In this document: piece by piece, positions 17,344 through 25,647 of the stretch | How the letters are laid out: each line of letters begins with the position of its first letter | Position numbering within the stretch: position 1 is the first letter of the stretch | Assembly (NCBI GenBank): GCA_964421875.1 | Contig: CAYQZD010000025.1 | Location: 1-40,924 of the forward strand | Origin: CAYQZD01 sp964421875 | Lineage (GTDB): Bacteria > Electryoneota > Tariuqbacteria > Tariuqbacterales > Tariuqbacteraceae | DNA: 40,924 nucleotides | Reading direction: 5' to 3' | Notes under the pieces: generated by a model | What the model was told of the DNA's origin: nothing | The model's database searches: none | What the model saw: the letters and a program-made list of their open reading frames with translations, nothing else | Translations under genes and position numbers: made by a program

Positions 17344-17414
17344 TCAGATCGACTCCGTTAGTGATAAGGTAAAAATTCTTTTATAGTAGTTATTAAGGGG
17401 GCTGTTTCCCAAAT

Positions 17415-17502
17415 GCTTAATATGTGCTGTCGATCTTCGTATTCGACAGCATATTCAATATTAATAATCATTTGGTATCGGGTGCGGAGACCCGACACCA
17501 CG
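17415..17502. repeat. two-hairpin intergenic repeat between glycosylphosphotransferase gene and ugd
   Basis: First stem TGCTGTCGA / TCGACAGCA; second stem GGTATCGGGT / ACCCGACACC around GCGGAG. Both arms resemble parts of the GCACCCTGCGCC repeat read in the opposite orientation. No T run, so a terminator function is not indicated. Confidence 0.55.
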
Positions 17503-17547
17503 GTAATTTGATTTGGGCAACACGCCTTAGGATATCTGCAATTTCGT

Positions 17548-18978
17548 TTAAAACGCACCGATTCCTTTAATGGCGAAATAGATGGTTCTGATAATAATCA
17601 CCAAATCCAGTAGTAATCCGCAGTTTTCAATATAGTAGAGGTCGTATTCGATATTTTCATGAATTTGTTTGCCTCGGTCGGCGCTTATTTGCCAGAGTCC
17701 TGTGATTCCGGGCTTGACCGCGAGCCGGTCTATTTCCAATTCGCTGTACTGTTCCACGATGAAGGGCATTTCGGGGCGTGGTCCTACGACGCTCATATCG
17801 CCCTTCAGGACATTGACGAATTGAGGCAGTTCATCCAGGCTGGTTCGGCGCAGGAATTTACCGAAGCGTGTGATGCGCTTATCTTCCAGTGAAGTCGGGG
17901 TCCATTCGTATGGTTTGGTGTCAGTCCACATAGTGCGGAACTTGTACATTTTATACTGTTTGCCCTTGAGTCCCACGCGTTTCTGGGTGAAAACCACTGG
18001 ACCTGGGGAATCCTTTTTAATGAGATAGGCCATCAATAATAAGAATGGGCTTAGGAAGACCAGCGCCAGCGCTGAAATGATGATATCGAAGATTCTCTTT
18101 AGGAAAGCGTAAAAGAGGTCGACCTTGGGGGCTCGAATCGAAAGCAGAGGGATACCGTCGATGCCGGACACCTTGATTTTCTGGACTTTAAGGTCGAACA
18201 AATTGGGAACGAAGCGAACATTCACTCCTATTTCACTACATTTGTGGAAAACACGGACGAATTTTTCCGAGGGCAGCGAAGTGATAGTGATGAATAGTTC
18301 GTCGACCTTTTTCTCGATGGCGAGATATTCGAATTCCTCAAATGTTCCCAATACCGGCAGGGTGAATTGCGAGGCGGAAGAGTTGCTGGCGAATTTTTGC
18401 CCCACTTTCTCCGTGTTGTCGTCGATGAATCCCACCGGCAGGTACCCCACCGCGGGCGACTGCATCAACCTTCCAAGCAGCAATTTCCCCACTTCCCCGG
18501 CGCCGTAAATCAGCACCCGTTTCACCCCGAAGCCGCGCATATACAGTTTTTGATGGAGACGGTAGAAGAAGAGCCGTTCGAAGCTTACCAAAGCGAATAT
18601 GAACAGTCCCTGAAAAGTGATAATGAGGCGGGAAAAAACGATAGTCTTCATATAAAAGGTGAGGAGGAAGAAGACCAGCATACCGATGAGCACAGCCTTG
18701 AAAATCTTGCGCACTTCCTGAATGTTGAGGATGCTGATTTCAGATTCATAGAGGCCCACCAGTTGGAAAATGACCAGCATCACAACTTCGGCGTAGAGGG
18801 CAAGTTTAACATAGAGTTCCCCGGGCTGGGGACCCATACCTATATCGATAAGGTGATAGAAGGCGTAGCCCAGGTACATCGACACTGCGATGGCTATAAT
18901 ATCCGACAGCAACAGCGCCGCCAGGATGATGAAAGGCATCCGCCAGGATATGGGTGATTTTCCGGTAATTAAATCCAC
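17548..18978 (-). CDS. polyprenyl glycosylphosphotransferase (initiating sugar transferase)
   Basis: The 476-residue membrane protein transfers a sugar 1-phosphate to undecaprenyl phosphate, the first step in building a surface polysaccharide repeat unit. It has four to five N-terminal membrane helices, a central Rossmann-like domain (RVLIYGAGEVGKLLLGRL), another membrane segment (FDIIISALALVFLSPFLLL) and the C-terminal bacterial sugar transferase domain with DSPGPVVFTQKRVG, KMYKFRTM, SLDELPQ, GDMSVVGPRPE and KPGITGLWQ. This is the WbaP/CpsE-like full-length form. The sugar donor cannot be read from sequence. Neighbouring ugd and phosphatase-type genes point to an envelope glycan cluster. Confidence 0.93.
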   Translation of the reverse strand: MDLITGKSPISWRMPFIILAALLLSDIIAIAVSMYLGYAFYHLIDIGMGPQPGELYVKLALYAEVVMLVIFQLVGLYESEISILNIQEVRKIFKAVLIGMLVFFLLTFYMKTIVFSRLIITFQGLFIFALVSFERLFFYRLHQKLYMRGFGVKRVLIYGAGEVGKLLLGRLMQSPAVGYLPVGFIDDNTEKVGQKFASNSSASQFTLPVLGTFEEFEYLAIEKKVDELFITITSLPSEKFVRVFHKCSEIGVNVRFVPNLFDLKVQKIKVSGIDGIPLLSIRAPKVDLFYAFLKRIFDIIISALALVFLSPFLLLMAYLIKKDSPGPVVFTQKRVGLKGKQYKMYKFRTMWTDTKPYEWTPTSLEDKRITRFGKFLRRTSLDELPQFVNVLKGDMSVVGPRPEMPFIVEQYSELEIDRLAVKPGITGLWQISADRGKQIHENIEYDLYYIENCGLLLDLVIIIRTIYFAIKGIGAF

Positions 18979-19027
18979 TTACTGTTGCTCGCCGCTGGTT
19001 TTGCTTGCGTTTTCTCGTGTTCTAAAT

Positions 19028-19056
19028 ATTGGTGGGTTAAAACCCACCCTACATTA
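19028..19056. repeat. GGTGGGTT-AACCCACC palindromic repeat
   Basis: GGTGGGTTAAAACCCACCCTAC here belongs to the same family as 4779, 4939, 5059, 6979, 15875, 20549 (diverged), 22640 and 27606. All lie between genes. Confidence 0.7.
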
Positions 19057-19160
19057 CTTTTTATAAAGCGCAGATTCTTCACTGCGTCAGAATGACATAA
19101 AGAACTTAAAGATAATTAGTTCAAAGCCGCACATCCACACTGCAATTCTGTCGTCGTTTT

Positions 19161-20501
19161 TTAAATAAGAGAAATCCCCTCCACCACCGCCGGAACCGGC
19201 GCCTTCATCAGTTCGAAGACGGTGGGAAGCAGGTCCATTATTTCCGGCTGACGGTCGGATAGCTGCAGACCGTCAATGTAGAGAAAGGCGTCGTCATAGG
19301 TATGCATTCCCACGAGTTCGCCTTTGTAGGTCAGATTGTCGGCGGTCAAGTTTCCTTTGAAGTCGAAGCCATCCTTTGGTATGACAATCAAATCCGCCGC
19401 GCGATGGAGGTATGCGCCCCGGTAGATTTCCTTGGAGGTGAAGACTTTGTCCACAATATTTTCGCCGGTGTCTGGGTCGGTCATAGTTATAAAATTTGCC
19501 TTCAACTCGGCGCAAAGTTCGTTATAATGATTCCCCGGTTCAACCGTCCCGGCCCATTCCCTGCCTTTGAGGTTGAGGTAGATTCTGCCGGGGATGAGGC
19601 TGTACGCCTTGGTATTGGGTGATATCTGCTTAATCGATTCGGGGGCGCTGTTTTGGAATCCCAGGTATTTGTTGTCGCTCAGCCACTTGTTCATATATAC
19701 TTCCTTCTTCACGGCGCAAAATCCATGGTCGCTGAGGACAATCAGGTGTGTTCCATCGGGAAGCCGTTCCCGGAATTGCCCCAGATAATCGTCGATTTCT
19801 TCGAAGAATTCTTCGAAACGCCCCGCCCAATCAGGATCGCCGTTCTCCCATAATTCCCAGAGAAAATGACAGATCCGGTCCGACTCCATAATATGCAGAT
19901 GGAAATAATCCCATTCCTCCGAGGCTATCAGTTTAAAACCGGCTTCCACCCGGCGGGCGAGGGTGGTGTGCAGGTCGGACATAAATTTCTCTTTGTCGTT
20001 TCTTCCCAGCCAGGCGTCGACGTCGATGCGGTAATCCCAGGATTTCAGTTTAGCTGATAGTTCCCGGGGGTGAACCGCTTTTTCCAGTTTGGTCGCAAGG
20101 AATCCTGAGACCAGAACACCATTGACGGTTCGGGGGGGATAGGTTACGGGAACGTTGATGACCACCACTTTTTTACCTTCGGAGGATAGATATTCCCACA
20201 AGGTGCGGGTTTTCATCGCCCTGGAGGTGGGGATGAAGACTTCAAAGGGGTTGGGCTCGCGGTCGATGAAGCCGTAGATGTTATGGGCTCCGGGATTGAC
20301 TCCGGTCATATAGGTGGACCAAGCTACTGAAGAGATAGTGGGATAGACCGAATTCATCCTTCGGCAAACACCGGTGTCGAAAAGCGCCTTGAGGTTGGGC
20401 AGTTTCCCCTGGGCGGTCATACGTTCCACAAAGGAGTAAGGCATACCATCTATGCTGAATACGGCGACTTTATCTTGTTTCTTCTTTTTAAATAGGTTCA
20501 T
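19161..20501 (-). CDS. alkaline phosphatase superfamily protein (type I phosphodiesterase-like), copy 1
   Basis: The 446-residue protein is a member of the alkaline phosphatase superfamily, close to nucleotide pyrophosphatase/phosphodiesterases and phosphopentomutase-like enzymes. The first metal site is in AVFSIDGMPY (Asp 18), the nucleophile region is YPTISSVAWSTYMTG, where Ser 57 aligns with the usual catalytic Thr, and the second metal site is VLSDHGF. No signal peptide or membrane helix is seen, so a cytosolic place is likely. It shares layout with the protein at 23556 (about 30 percent similar by eye). It may act on phosphate- or sulfate-linked glycan or lipid intermediates; substrate unknown. 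It ends VVEGISLI. Confidence 0.88.
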   Translation of the reverse strand: MNLFKKKKQDKVAVFSIDGMPYSFVERMTAQGKLPNLKALFDTGVCRRMNSVYPTISSVAWSTYMTGVNPGAHNIYGFIDREPNPFEVFIPTSRAMKTRTLWEYLSSEGKKVVVINVPVTYPPRTVNGVLVSGFLATKLEKAVHPRELSAKLKSWDYRIDVDAWLGRNDKEKFMSDLHTTLARRVEAGFKLIASEEWDYFHLHIMESDRICHFLWELWENGDPDWAGRFEEFFEEIDDYLGQFRERLPDGTHLIVLSDHGFCAVKKEVYMNKWLSDNKYLGFQNSAPESIKQISPNTKAYSLIPGRIYLNLKGREWAGTVEPGNHYNELCAELKANFITMTDPDTGENIVDKVFTSKEIYRGAYLHRAADLIVIPKDGFDFKGNLTADNLTYKGELVGMHTYDDAFLYIDGLQLSDRQPEIMDLLPTVFELMKAPVPAVVEGISLI

Positions 20502-20596
20502 TATGATAAACGTAAGTGATTTACACGCTAGAGTTTCTTACTTTTGACGGCGGGTCTGAAGGACCCGCTCTACGAATTCCAAATCAGGCGCAGATA

Positions 20597-21640
20597 TTAC
20601 GGGCTTTCATTTTCCATCGATTGGGCGTAGCTGCGGCTGCGACTCAGGGTTTTCAGCGTAATTCCGGTTCGGGCGAGGAAAATCAGCCCTAAAACTGTAA
20701 TGGGTATATACATCACCGCATGCAGAACGATGGCGTAGGCGAGCGCCAGGTCCTTGGGAACAGCATAGACGGAAAGCGCCAGCACACAGAAATACTGCAA
20801 AGTGCCGACAAAACCGGGTGATGAGGGTATCATAATCCCCAGGTTTACTACCACCAAGGCAAAAGCGGCCGCTCCCAGGGGCAAAGCTATCCCCAAACCG
20901 CGCATAACCACCAAGTAGTTGATAACTTCGATAGACCAGATAATAAAGGAGAGCAACATAACCAGCAGCACCATCCGCCGGTCTCGGAGCATCTGCAAGC
21001 CGTGAACGAATTTGGATAAGAAGGCTGCAATCTTACATATTATTCCCCTCGAGGAGCATTCCCATTTCTCTATCCAGACTTCCCCCTTGTGCCCCAAAAC
21101 AGTCAGCAGAATAAAGAAGAGTAGGAACAAGGCTGCGGAAAATAGTCCCATTTTCTTGACCCATTCGGGAAAGGGCTGCTGAATGGCCAGAACCACCAGC
21201 AACAGGACAATGGTCACGCCATCGAAGACTCTTTCCAGCACCACGGAGGCGAAGGAGGCTCGGGCGGAGATGTTTTCGCCCTTGCCGATAATCAGGGCTC
21301 GGGCGAATTCCCCCAGCCTGGCGGGGAGGATGTTGTTGCACATAAAGCCGATGATGACGAATTTGATCATTTTCCATAAAGAAATCCGCTTGACGTTCCG
21401 CAGCATCATGCTCCATCTGACTCCCCGGAGGAAATAGGTGGAAAGATAAATACAGACGCTGAGAAAGAGCGCTGACAGCTTAACGCCGGAAAGCGCTTGT
21501 GAAAACTCCTTCCAGTCGAATCCCTTGAAAGCGAGAAAAAGGAAAAGCAGGCTTATAGTCAATCCCGCCCACCTGCCTATCCTAAAGCGCGGCTTTCCGG
21601 TATCGGTTTTACGAGGCGGTTTATTCTCGCGGTCGTTCAT
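20597..21640 (-). CDS. UPF0104/AglD-like lysylphosphatidylglycerol synthase transmembrane family protein
   Basis: The 347-residue integral membrane protein matches the membrane domain family of MprF and AglD. Seen are a basic cytosolic start, seven to eight hydrophobic helices, the loop LRGVRWSMMLRN, the NNILPARLGEFARALIIGKGENISARASFASVVLERVFDGVT signature (read in parts) and a late PSSPGFVGTLQYFCV motif. There is no MprF catalytic domain. Such proteins sit near glycosyltransferases and are thought to translocate or help modify lipid-linked sugars. Its stop overlaps the PHP gene start: the upstream PHP gene ends ATGA over 21637-21640, so the pair is coupled. Confidence 0.88.
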   Translation of the reverse strand: MNDRENKPPRKTDTGKPRFRIGRWAGLTISLLFLFLAFKGFDWKEFSQALSGVKLSALFLSVCIYLSTYFLRGVRWSMMLRNVKRISLWKMIKFVIIGFMCNNILPARLGEFARALIIGKGENISARASFASVVLERVFDGVTIVLLLVVLAIQQPFPEWVKKMGLFSAALFLLFFILLTVLGHKGEVWIEKWECSSRGIICKIAAFLSKFVHGLQMLRDRRMVLLVMLLSFIIWSIEVINYLVVMRGLGIALPLGAAAFALVVVNLGIMIPSSPGFVGTLQYFCVLALSVYAVPKDLALAYAIVLHAVMYIPITVLGLIFLARTGITLKTLSRSRSYAQSMENESP

Positions 21641-22512
21641 TGTTTTCGATGAACCCGCCGCAGATTCTCCAGCACCTCATACTCCACGCAAAGCTCACCG
21701 TCCACGCCGGTTCCAAGCTTTATTTCGGGTTTGGATTCGCCGTGAAAGTCACTGCCTCCGGTGGGCGCAAGTTTGTATTCCCGCGCCAGCTTGAGATAGA
21801 GCTGCGACTGCCGGGGCGAGTGAGTGGGATACCATACTTCGAGCCCTTGCAGACCGGAATCGACAAGCTGTTTAAGAGCTTCTCTTAACTCGTTTTCATC
21901 GCGAAATCCGTACTGGCAGGGATGCGCCAGCGCCGGCAATCCTCCTGCTTTGGTTATCAGCTCAATCCCCTGGTCGGCGGTGAGGCGTCTCTTATTAACA
22001 TAAGCCGGTTTTCCGCGGGCGAGGTAGCGCTCGAAGGCTTCCTGTGTATCCGCCACCTCCCCTTTTTTCACCAAGGCCAGGGCGAAATGGGGACGTCCCA
22101 CGACATCATTTCCTGCTGACGCTGCGATTTCCTCGTAATCAAGGTCTATCCCCAGGGCTCGAAAGCGGTCGATTATGAGATGATTTCGGCGGGTGCGGTA
22201 GTCAACTAAATCAGTCAGAACTCTGGTCAATCCCCGGTGTCGATAATCGATCCAGTAACCGAGGATGTGGAGGGCGGTTTCTGCCAAATCGCAGCTTATT
22301 TCAACTCCCGGGACGAATTGTAGGCCTAATCTATCCGCTTCTTCAACCGCTTCCGGCAGCCCCTCAACGGTGTCGTGGTCGGTGATTGCGAGGGCTTTCA
22401 GTCCTTTATCTTTAGCCATTCGCACCAGTTCCTTTGGAGAAAAGGAGCCGTCGGAAGCGGTGGAATGGGTGTGCAGGTCTATCAGCCCTTCGCAGGATTT
22501 ATTTAGTGGCAA
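21637..22512 (-). CDS. PHP domain phosphoesterase (YciV/RNase AM-like)
   Basis: The 291-residue protein carries the four PHP metal motifs: LIDLHTHSTASDGS, LAITDHDTVEGLP, FVPGVEIS and, near the end, GGSDFHGE, with ALAHPCQYG between. It resembles YciV-type enzymes that hydrolyse 3,5-nucleoside bisphosphates (pAp) and process RNA 5-prime ends. The link to pAp is of interest because a CysC-like kinase lies immediately upstream, and pAp is the by-product of sulfotransfer from PAPS; the connection is inference. It overlaps the UPF0104 membrane protein gene by 4 nt. Upstream of its start codon a GGTGAAGGAG sequence is about 17 nt away. Confidence 0.92.
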   Translation of the reverse strand: MPLNKSCEGLIDLHTHSTASDGSFSPKELVRMAKDKGLKALAITDHDTVEGLPEAVEEADRLGLQFVPGVEISCDLAETALHILGYWIDYRHRGLTRVLTDLVDYRTRRNHLIIDRFRALGIDLDYEEIAASAGNDVVGRPHFALALVKKGEVADTQEAFERYLARGKPAYVNKRRLTADQGIELITKAGGLPALAHPCQYGFRDENELREALKQLVDSGLQGLEVWYPTHSPRQSQLYLKLAREYKLAPTGGSDFHGESKPEIKLGTGVDGELCVEYEVLENLRRVHRKQ

Positions 22513-22540
22513 ACGAACTCTGCTTTAATTGGTGAAGGAG

Positions 22541-22613
22541 TATTGAGTATCAAAGACGAGTAACAAATATCAAGTAACAAGTATCAAGTGACAAGTGTAA
22601 AGTGCAAAGACCA
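22541..22613. repeat. heptanucleotide tandem array (H5)
   Basis: Plus-strand units AAATATC, AAGTAAC, AAGTATC, AAGTGAC, AAGTGTA, AAGTGCA follow in 7-bp phase. It lies about 30 nt upstream of the PHP gene start. It is followed by a GGTGGGTTAAAACCCACAC palindrome (22640-22664). Confidence 0.75.
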
Positions 22614-22672
22614 CCCTGAATGCGCCACCATCTTCATCGGTGGGTTAAAACCCACACTACAATTCATTCGGT

Positions 22673-23254
22673 TTACATATACCCTAAGGATTTCAAGCGT
22701 TCGTCGATTTCTTTTCTTTCTTCGTCGGAATATTCCTGTTCTTCAACCTCGATATATCCCATCTCTTGCAGTTTGACCACCACTGCGGCGGCGCAGAGGT
22801 CGGGATTGGTAATATCGGTTTTCAACAGCAGCGCCGGATTGTCAGGGGTTTCATACGTCTGCGACAATTCATCGCCAGCGGCTGAATCAGCGCCCGATTC
22901 TTCGGCGCGGGCTTTGATTATTTCCTCCGGCGCAGAACATTGCACCTCGACGAAGTTTCGCACAGTTTTCCGCACTATTTCGCGCGCCTCCGCTTGAGGC
23001 GATACCGCGGCGACCAAACATATAATCCCTTGAAGATTCAGTCTGCGGCAGAAGTATGCAATTAATTTTTCCGCGGTTTCCCGCTGGTCGGGGATTATTT
23101 GAGCTTCTCCCCAAAGCTGGCGGAAAATGTCGTCCTCATCGATGATTTCCACTTTGAAGCCGCGGTTTTCGATTTGGTTCAGAGTCGCCTGCGCTGCGGT
23201 GGTTTTACCGGTGAAGGGTTTTCCCGTGAACCAGACAGTGTATGCTTCAGTCAA
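22673..23254 (-). CDS. CysC-like (adenylylsulfate kinase-like) P-loop kinase with C-terminal LKSLGY tail
   Basis: The 193-residue protein has the APS-kinase fold: VWFTGKPFTGKTTAAQ (Walker A residues 11-18), VEIIDEDDIFRQLWGE, LIAYFCRRLNLQGIICLVAAVSP and an EVQCSAPEEII segment. True CysC proteins read GLSGSGKST and LDGDNVR, so it is a divergent relative, and its substrate may not be APS. The last 30 residues are an acidic linker and an end EERKEIDERLKSLGYM; this type of LxxLGY tail is familiar from the C-termini of alkaline-phosphatase-superfamily proteins and other envelope enzymes in uncultured bacteria. It lies between the PHP gene and a second phosphatase-superfamily gene. Confidence 0.8.
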   Translation of the reverse strand: MTEAYTVWFTGKPFTGKTTAAQATLNQIENRGFKVEIIDEDDIFRQLWGEAQIIPDQRETAEKLIAYFCRRLNLQGIICLVAAVSPQAEAREIVRKTVRNFVEVQCSAPEEIIKARAEESGADSAAGDELSQTYETPDNPALLLKTDITNPDLCAAAVVVKLQEMGYIEVEEQEYSDEERKEIDERLKSLGYM

Positions 23255-23555
23255 TCATTCATTCCTTAATTAACATATGTGTTAACGATATACACGGTTC
23301 ATTCGCGCTATCAATTCTCCTAGTCTGTTTTAAAATCTAAAAACGATAGATGTTCGGTTTTACTGAATATTGAACCTATTGATTATTAATAATTTCTGGA
23401 TTCCCGCTTTCGCGGGAATGACAAATTTGGGGCATTTTCAGACAGACTCCCTGCAGTCTGCAGCATTATTTTCCACTTACCGGTCGCAGAGTGCGGGGAC
23501 TCTGCGACACTAAGGGTATATATCGCAGGTGCGGGAACCCTGCGCTACAAATAAA
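23255..23555. other. repeat-rich intergenic region
   Basis: No gene. It holds GGATTCCCGCTTTCGCGGGAATGACA (23399-23424) and two palindromes of the 13456/17415 type: GCAGAGT-GCGGGG-ACTCTGC (23486-23505) and GCAGGTGCGGGAACCCTGC (23525-23543). Confidence 0.65.
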
Positions 23556-24944
23556 TCAGATTATCGATTCCCCTTCCATATCGTCCGGCGCATCCACATC
23601 CAACAATCTTAGCACCGTAGGGGCAATGTCCATTATGCGGCGGGGAAGTCGTTTCCCGGTTTCAGCCATACCCGGGTAAGAAAAAATGTACATACCCTGC
23701 TGAGCATGATTGGCGTCATCCGGGCCGGTATCGTTTTCAAAGACATACAAAGATTCATTCCCTACGGTCCCGACCGACCTCCAATCGAGGCCGCCGAAAT
23801 ATACGATAAGGTCGGGCGCGACTCCCTTGACTTCAGGGTAGATGTCCCGGGGGCGGAAAGCCCGGTTGCCCATCGGATTTCCCCGGTGGTCGATTACCGC
23901 CTCCAGTTTCTGCTTGATTTCAGTACGGAAGGTTTCATATTCCGCGGCGGGGACAACGCCTTGCGGTTCGCGGCTTTCGACATTTATAAACAGCCTCCCG
24001 TAGTAGCCGCCGGAACCCCAGACTTTGGTTTTACTCCAGTCGATATCGTCGTTGGTGATTTTTCGGGGGCTGTCTGCGGGCGTTTTCAGCGTCAGGTATC
24101 CCTGCTTAATCAGCCAGTCATTGAAGCAGAATCCCCCCTTCATCGCTTTTGCGCCATGGTCGGAGACGATGAGGACAGCGGTCTTGTCCCGGTCAATCCC
24201 TTTTAGCAGACGCTCTATCTTGCCGTCAAGGTAGATGTAATAATCCCGGATAGCGTTTTTATAGGGGCTGTCGGGGATATGGTTGACATGGGTTTCGTCG
24301 AAGTATTTCCACATTCCGTGATGGAGGCGGTCGGGTCCCATATCCACCATCATAAAGAAGTCCCAGGGTTTATTTTGCATCAGATAGTCCGCAGTTTTAA
24401 AGCGGACATCGGTCATCCGGTAAATCTGGTCCAGGAGGTGCTTCTTGTCTTCAGTGCGGAAATCCTTGACATCGATGATATACTCCCCTATGTTGTCACG
24501 AATTTCATCTTTGAGGTGTCGGGGATAAGTATAATCAGTGTCGGTGTTAGGGGTTAGGAAACATCCCACAAGACAGCCGTTTACCGGTTTGGGAGGGTAG
24601 GTTTGGGGAACTCCCAGGACGATAACCTTGCGGTTGGCGCGGGACAACAGGCGCCAGGTCGTATCCACCTTTACCGCATCGCTATTGGCGAAGAACATTT
24701 CATCGTAGGAATGGTCTTTGCGGTTCCTGAAGCCGTAGAAGCCCATAGAACCGGGATTCCTGCTGGTCATCATCGACATCCAGGCGGGGACAGTGATAGC
24801 CGGGATGCTGCTTTCCAGTTCGCCGTAGAGCCCGTTTTTCATCAATGATGAAAACGCGGGTAATTTATCTTGCCAAAGATTAAATACAAGTGAGGGCTCG
24901 AAACAGTCGAGTCCGATTATGATTACTTTATCGATATTGTTCAT
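23556..24944 (-). CDS. alkaline phosphatase superfamily protein (type I phosphodiesterase-like), copy 2
   Basis: The 462-residue protein begins VIIIGLDCFEPSL (metal-binding Asp 13). The nucleophile region IPAITVPAWMSMMT has Thr 51, the classic residue; VSDHGAKAMKGGFCFNDWL supplies the second metal site. MVDMGPDRLHHGMWKYFD gives further metal-binding residues. It resembles the protein at 19161 in order and length, so the two are paralogs acting in one region. No signal peptide. A role on lipid-linked or glycan phosphate/sulfate intermediates is plausible, not shown. A heptad array precedes the start codon by 8 nt. Confidence 0.88.
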   Translation of the reverse strand: MNNIDKVIIIGLDCFEPSLVFNLWQDKLPAFSSLMKNGLYGELESSIPAITVPAWMSMMTSRNPGSMGFYGFRNRKDHSYDEMFFANSDAVKVDTTWRLLSRANRKVIVLGVPQTYPPKPVNGCLVGCFLTPNTDTDYTYPRHLKDEIRDNIGEYIIDVKDFRTEDKKHLLDQIYRMTDVRFKTADYLMQNKPWDFFMMVDMGPDRLHHGMWKYFDETHVNHIPDSPYKNAIRDYYIYLDGKIERLLKGIDRDKTAVLIVSDHGAKAMKGGFCFNDWLIKQGYLTLKTPADSPRKITNDDIDWSKTKVWGSGGYYGRLFINVESREPQGVVPAAEYETFRTEIKQKLEAVIDHRGNPMGNRAFRPRDIYPEVKGVAPDLIVYFGGLDWRSVGTVGNESLYVFENDTGPDDANHAQQGMYIFSYPGMAETGKRLPRRIMDIAPTVLRLLDVDAPDDMEGESII

Positions 24945-24952
24945 TTTACAGA

Positions 24953-24995
24953 TGCCAGTTGCAAGTAGCCGGTTGCCAGTTGCTGATTAAGTAAG
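24953..24995. repeat. heptanucleotide tandem array (H6)
   Basis: Units AGTTGCA, AGTAGCC, GGTTGCC, AGTTGCT, GATTAAG are in 7-bp phase, 8 nt upstream of the start of the second phosphatase-superfamily gene. Confidence 0.6.
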
Positions 24996-25102
24996 ATAAT
25001 TGGATTTAAAGTGTAATGGATTTTTTATTAACCTTGAAAATAGCGGCAGCGTCTATACGCGAGCCGTTAATTTTTGTCTTAAGTTTCGCGAGGTCGCGAA
25101 AG

Positions 25103-25122
25103 AAACCCTCGTATGAGGGTTT
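25103..25122 (-). terminator. stem-loop directly after the 158-residue protein gene
   Basis: AAACCCTC-GTAT-GAGGGTTT is a perfect hairpin beginning 1 nt past the TGA at 25124; on the minus strand it is followed by CTTTCG. The T run is short, so this may be a weak terminator or a transcript-end stabiliser. It also resembles the repeat at about 26840. Confidence 0.5.
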
Positions 25123-25123
25123 A

Positions 25124-25600
25124 TCAGGTTTTGACGAAAATCACCGCCTGGTTGCTCTTCTGTTTGGCGCAGTTTTTACAGTGCACGTACCAGATAAAAA
25201 CTTTTTGGGCGGGAACGCCGTGGTTCAGTTCAATCTGAGAGGTGAACTCGTTTACAGCGCGCTTGAATTCCTTAGCTGAACCTTGATAGACGGTGGTGTA
25301 AATCGTTCCCATATCGAAGACGTAGATGTTTTCATCGTATTCCTGGGGATTTTTAATCTCGGTCAGCACCCTGCTTTTAAAGGGCGCCCATTCACAGATG
25401 ACCGGGGGAAAATCGGTGAATTCATAGCTTTTGGCGACAATCTCCTTACGCAGGTCACGGACTTTCTCTTCCAATCCCAGAGGCTTGTTCAACACGCAGT
25501 TTATGGGCAGGAAGTAAAAAGTCTTATTTTCCCATTCGAATTCCTTGCTATCCCAATCAGCGGCGTCGATATTAGGACAATTACATTTTTTCGAGGTCAT
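25124..25600 (-). CDS. conserved protein of unknown function with terminal cysteine pairs
   Basis: I do not recognise this 158-residue family with certainty. It has a CNCPN motif at residues 6-10 and a late HCKNCAKQ motif, which could together bind a metal. Between them lie KFYFLPINCVLNKPLGLEE, FPPVICEWAPFKSRVLTEI and YVFDMGTIYTTVYQG, which look like a compact alpha+beta domain with many aromatic residues. No signal peptide. It lies between the phosphatase-superfamily gene (180 nt away) and pfkA, on the same strand; the context gives no clear role. The start ATG is used because the CxC motif follows at once. Confidence 0.65.
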   Translation of the reverse strand: MTSKKCNCPNIDAADWDSKEFEWENKTFYFLPINCVLNKPLGLEEKVRDLRKEIVAKSYEFTDFPPVICEWAPFKSRVLTEIKNPQEYDENIYVFDMGTIYTTVYQGSAKEFKRAVNEFTSQIELNHGVPAQKVFIWYVHCKNCAKQKSNQAVIFVKT

Positions 25601-25647
25601 ATATCCACCCGATTTTAAGGTGTCATAGGTTTAAAAGAGATTGGATT

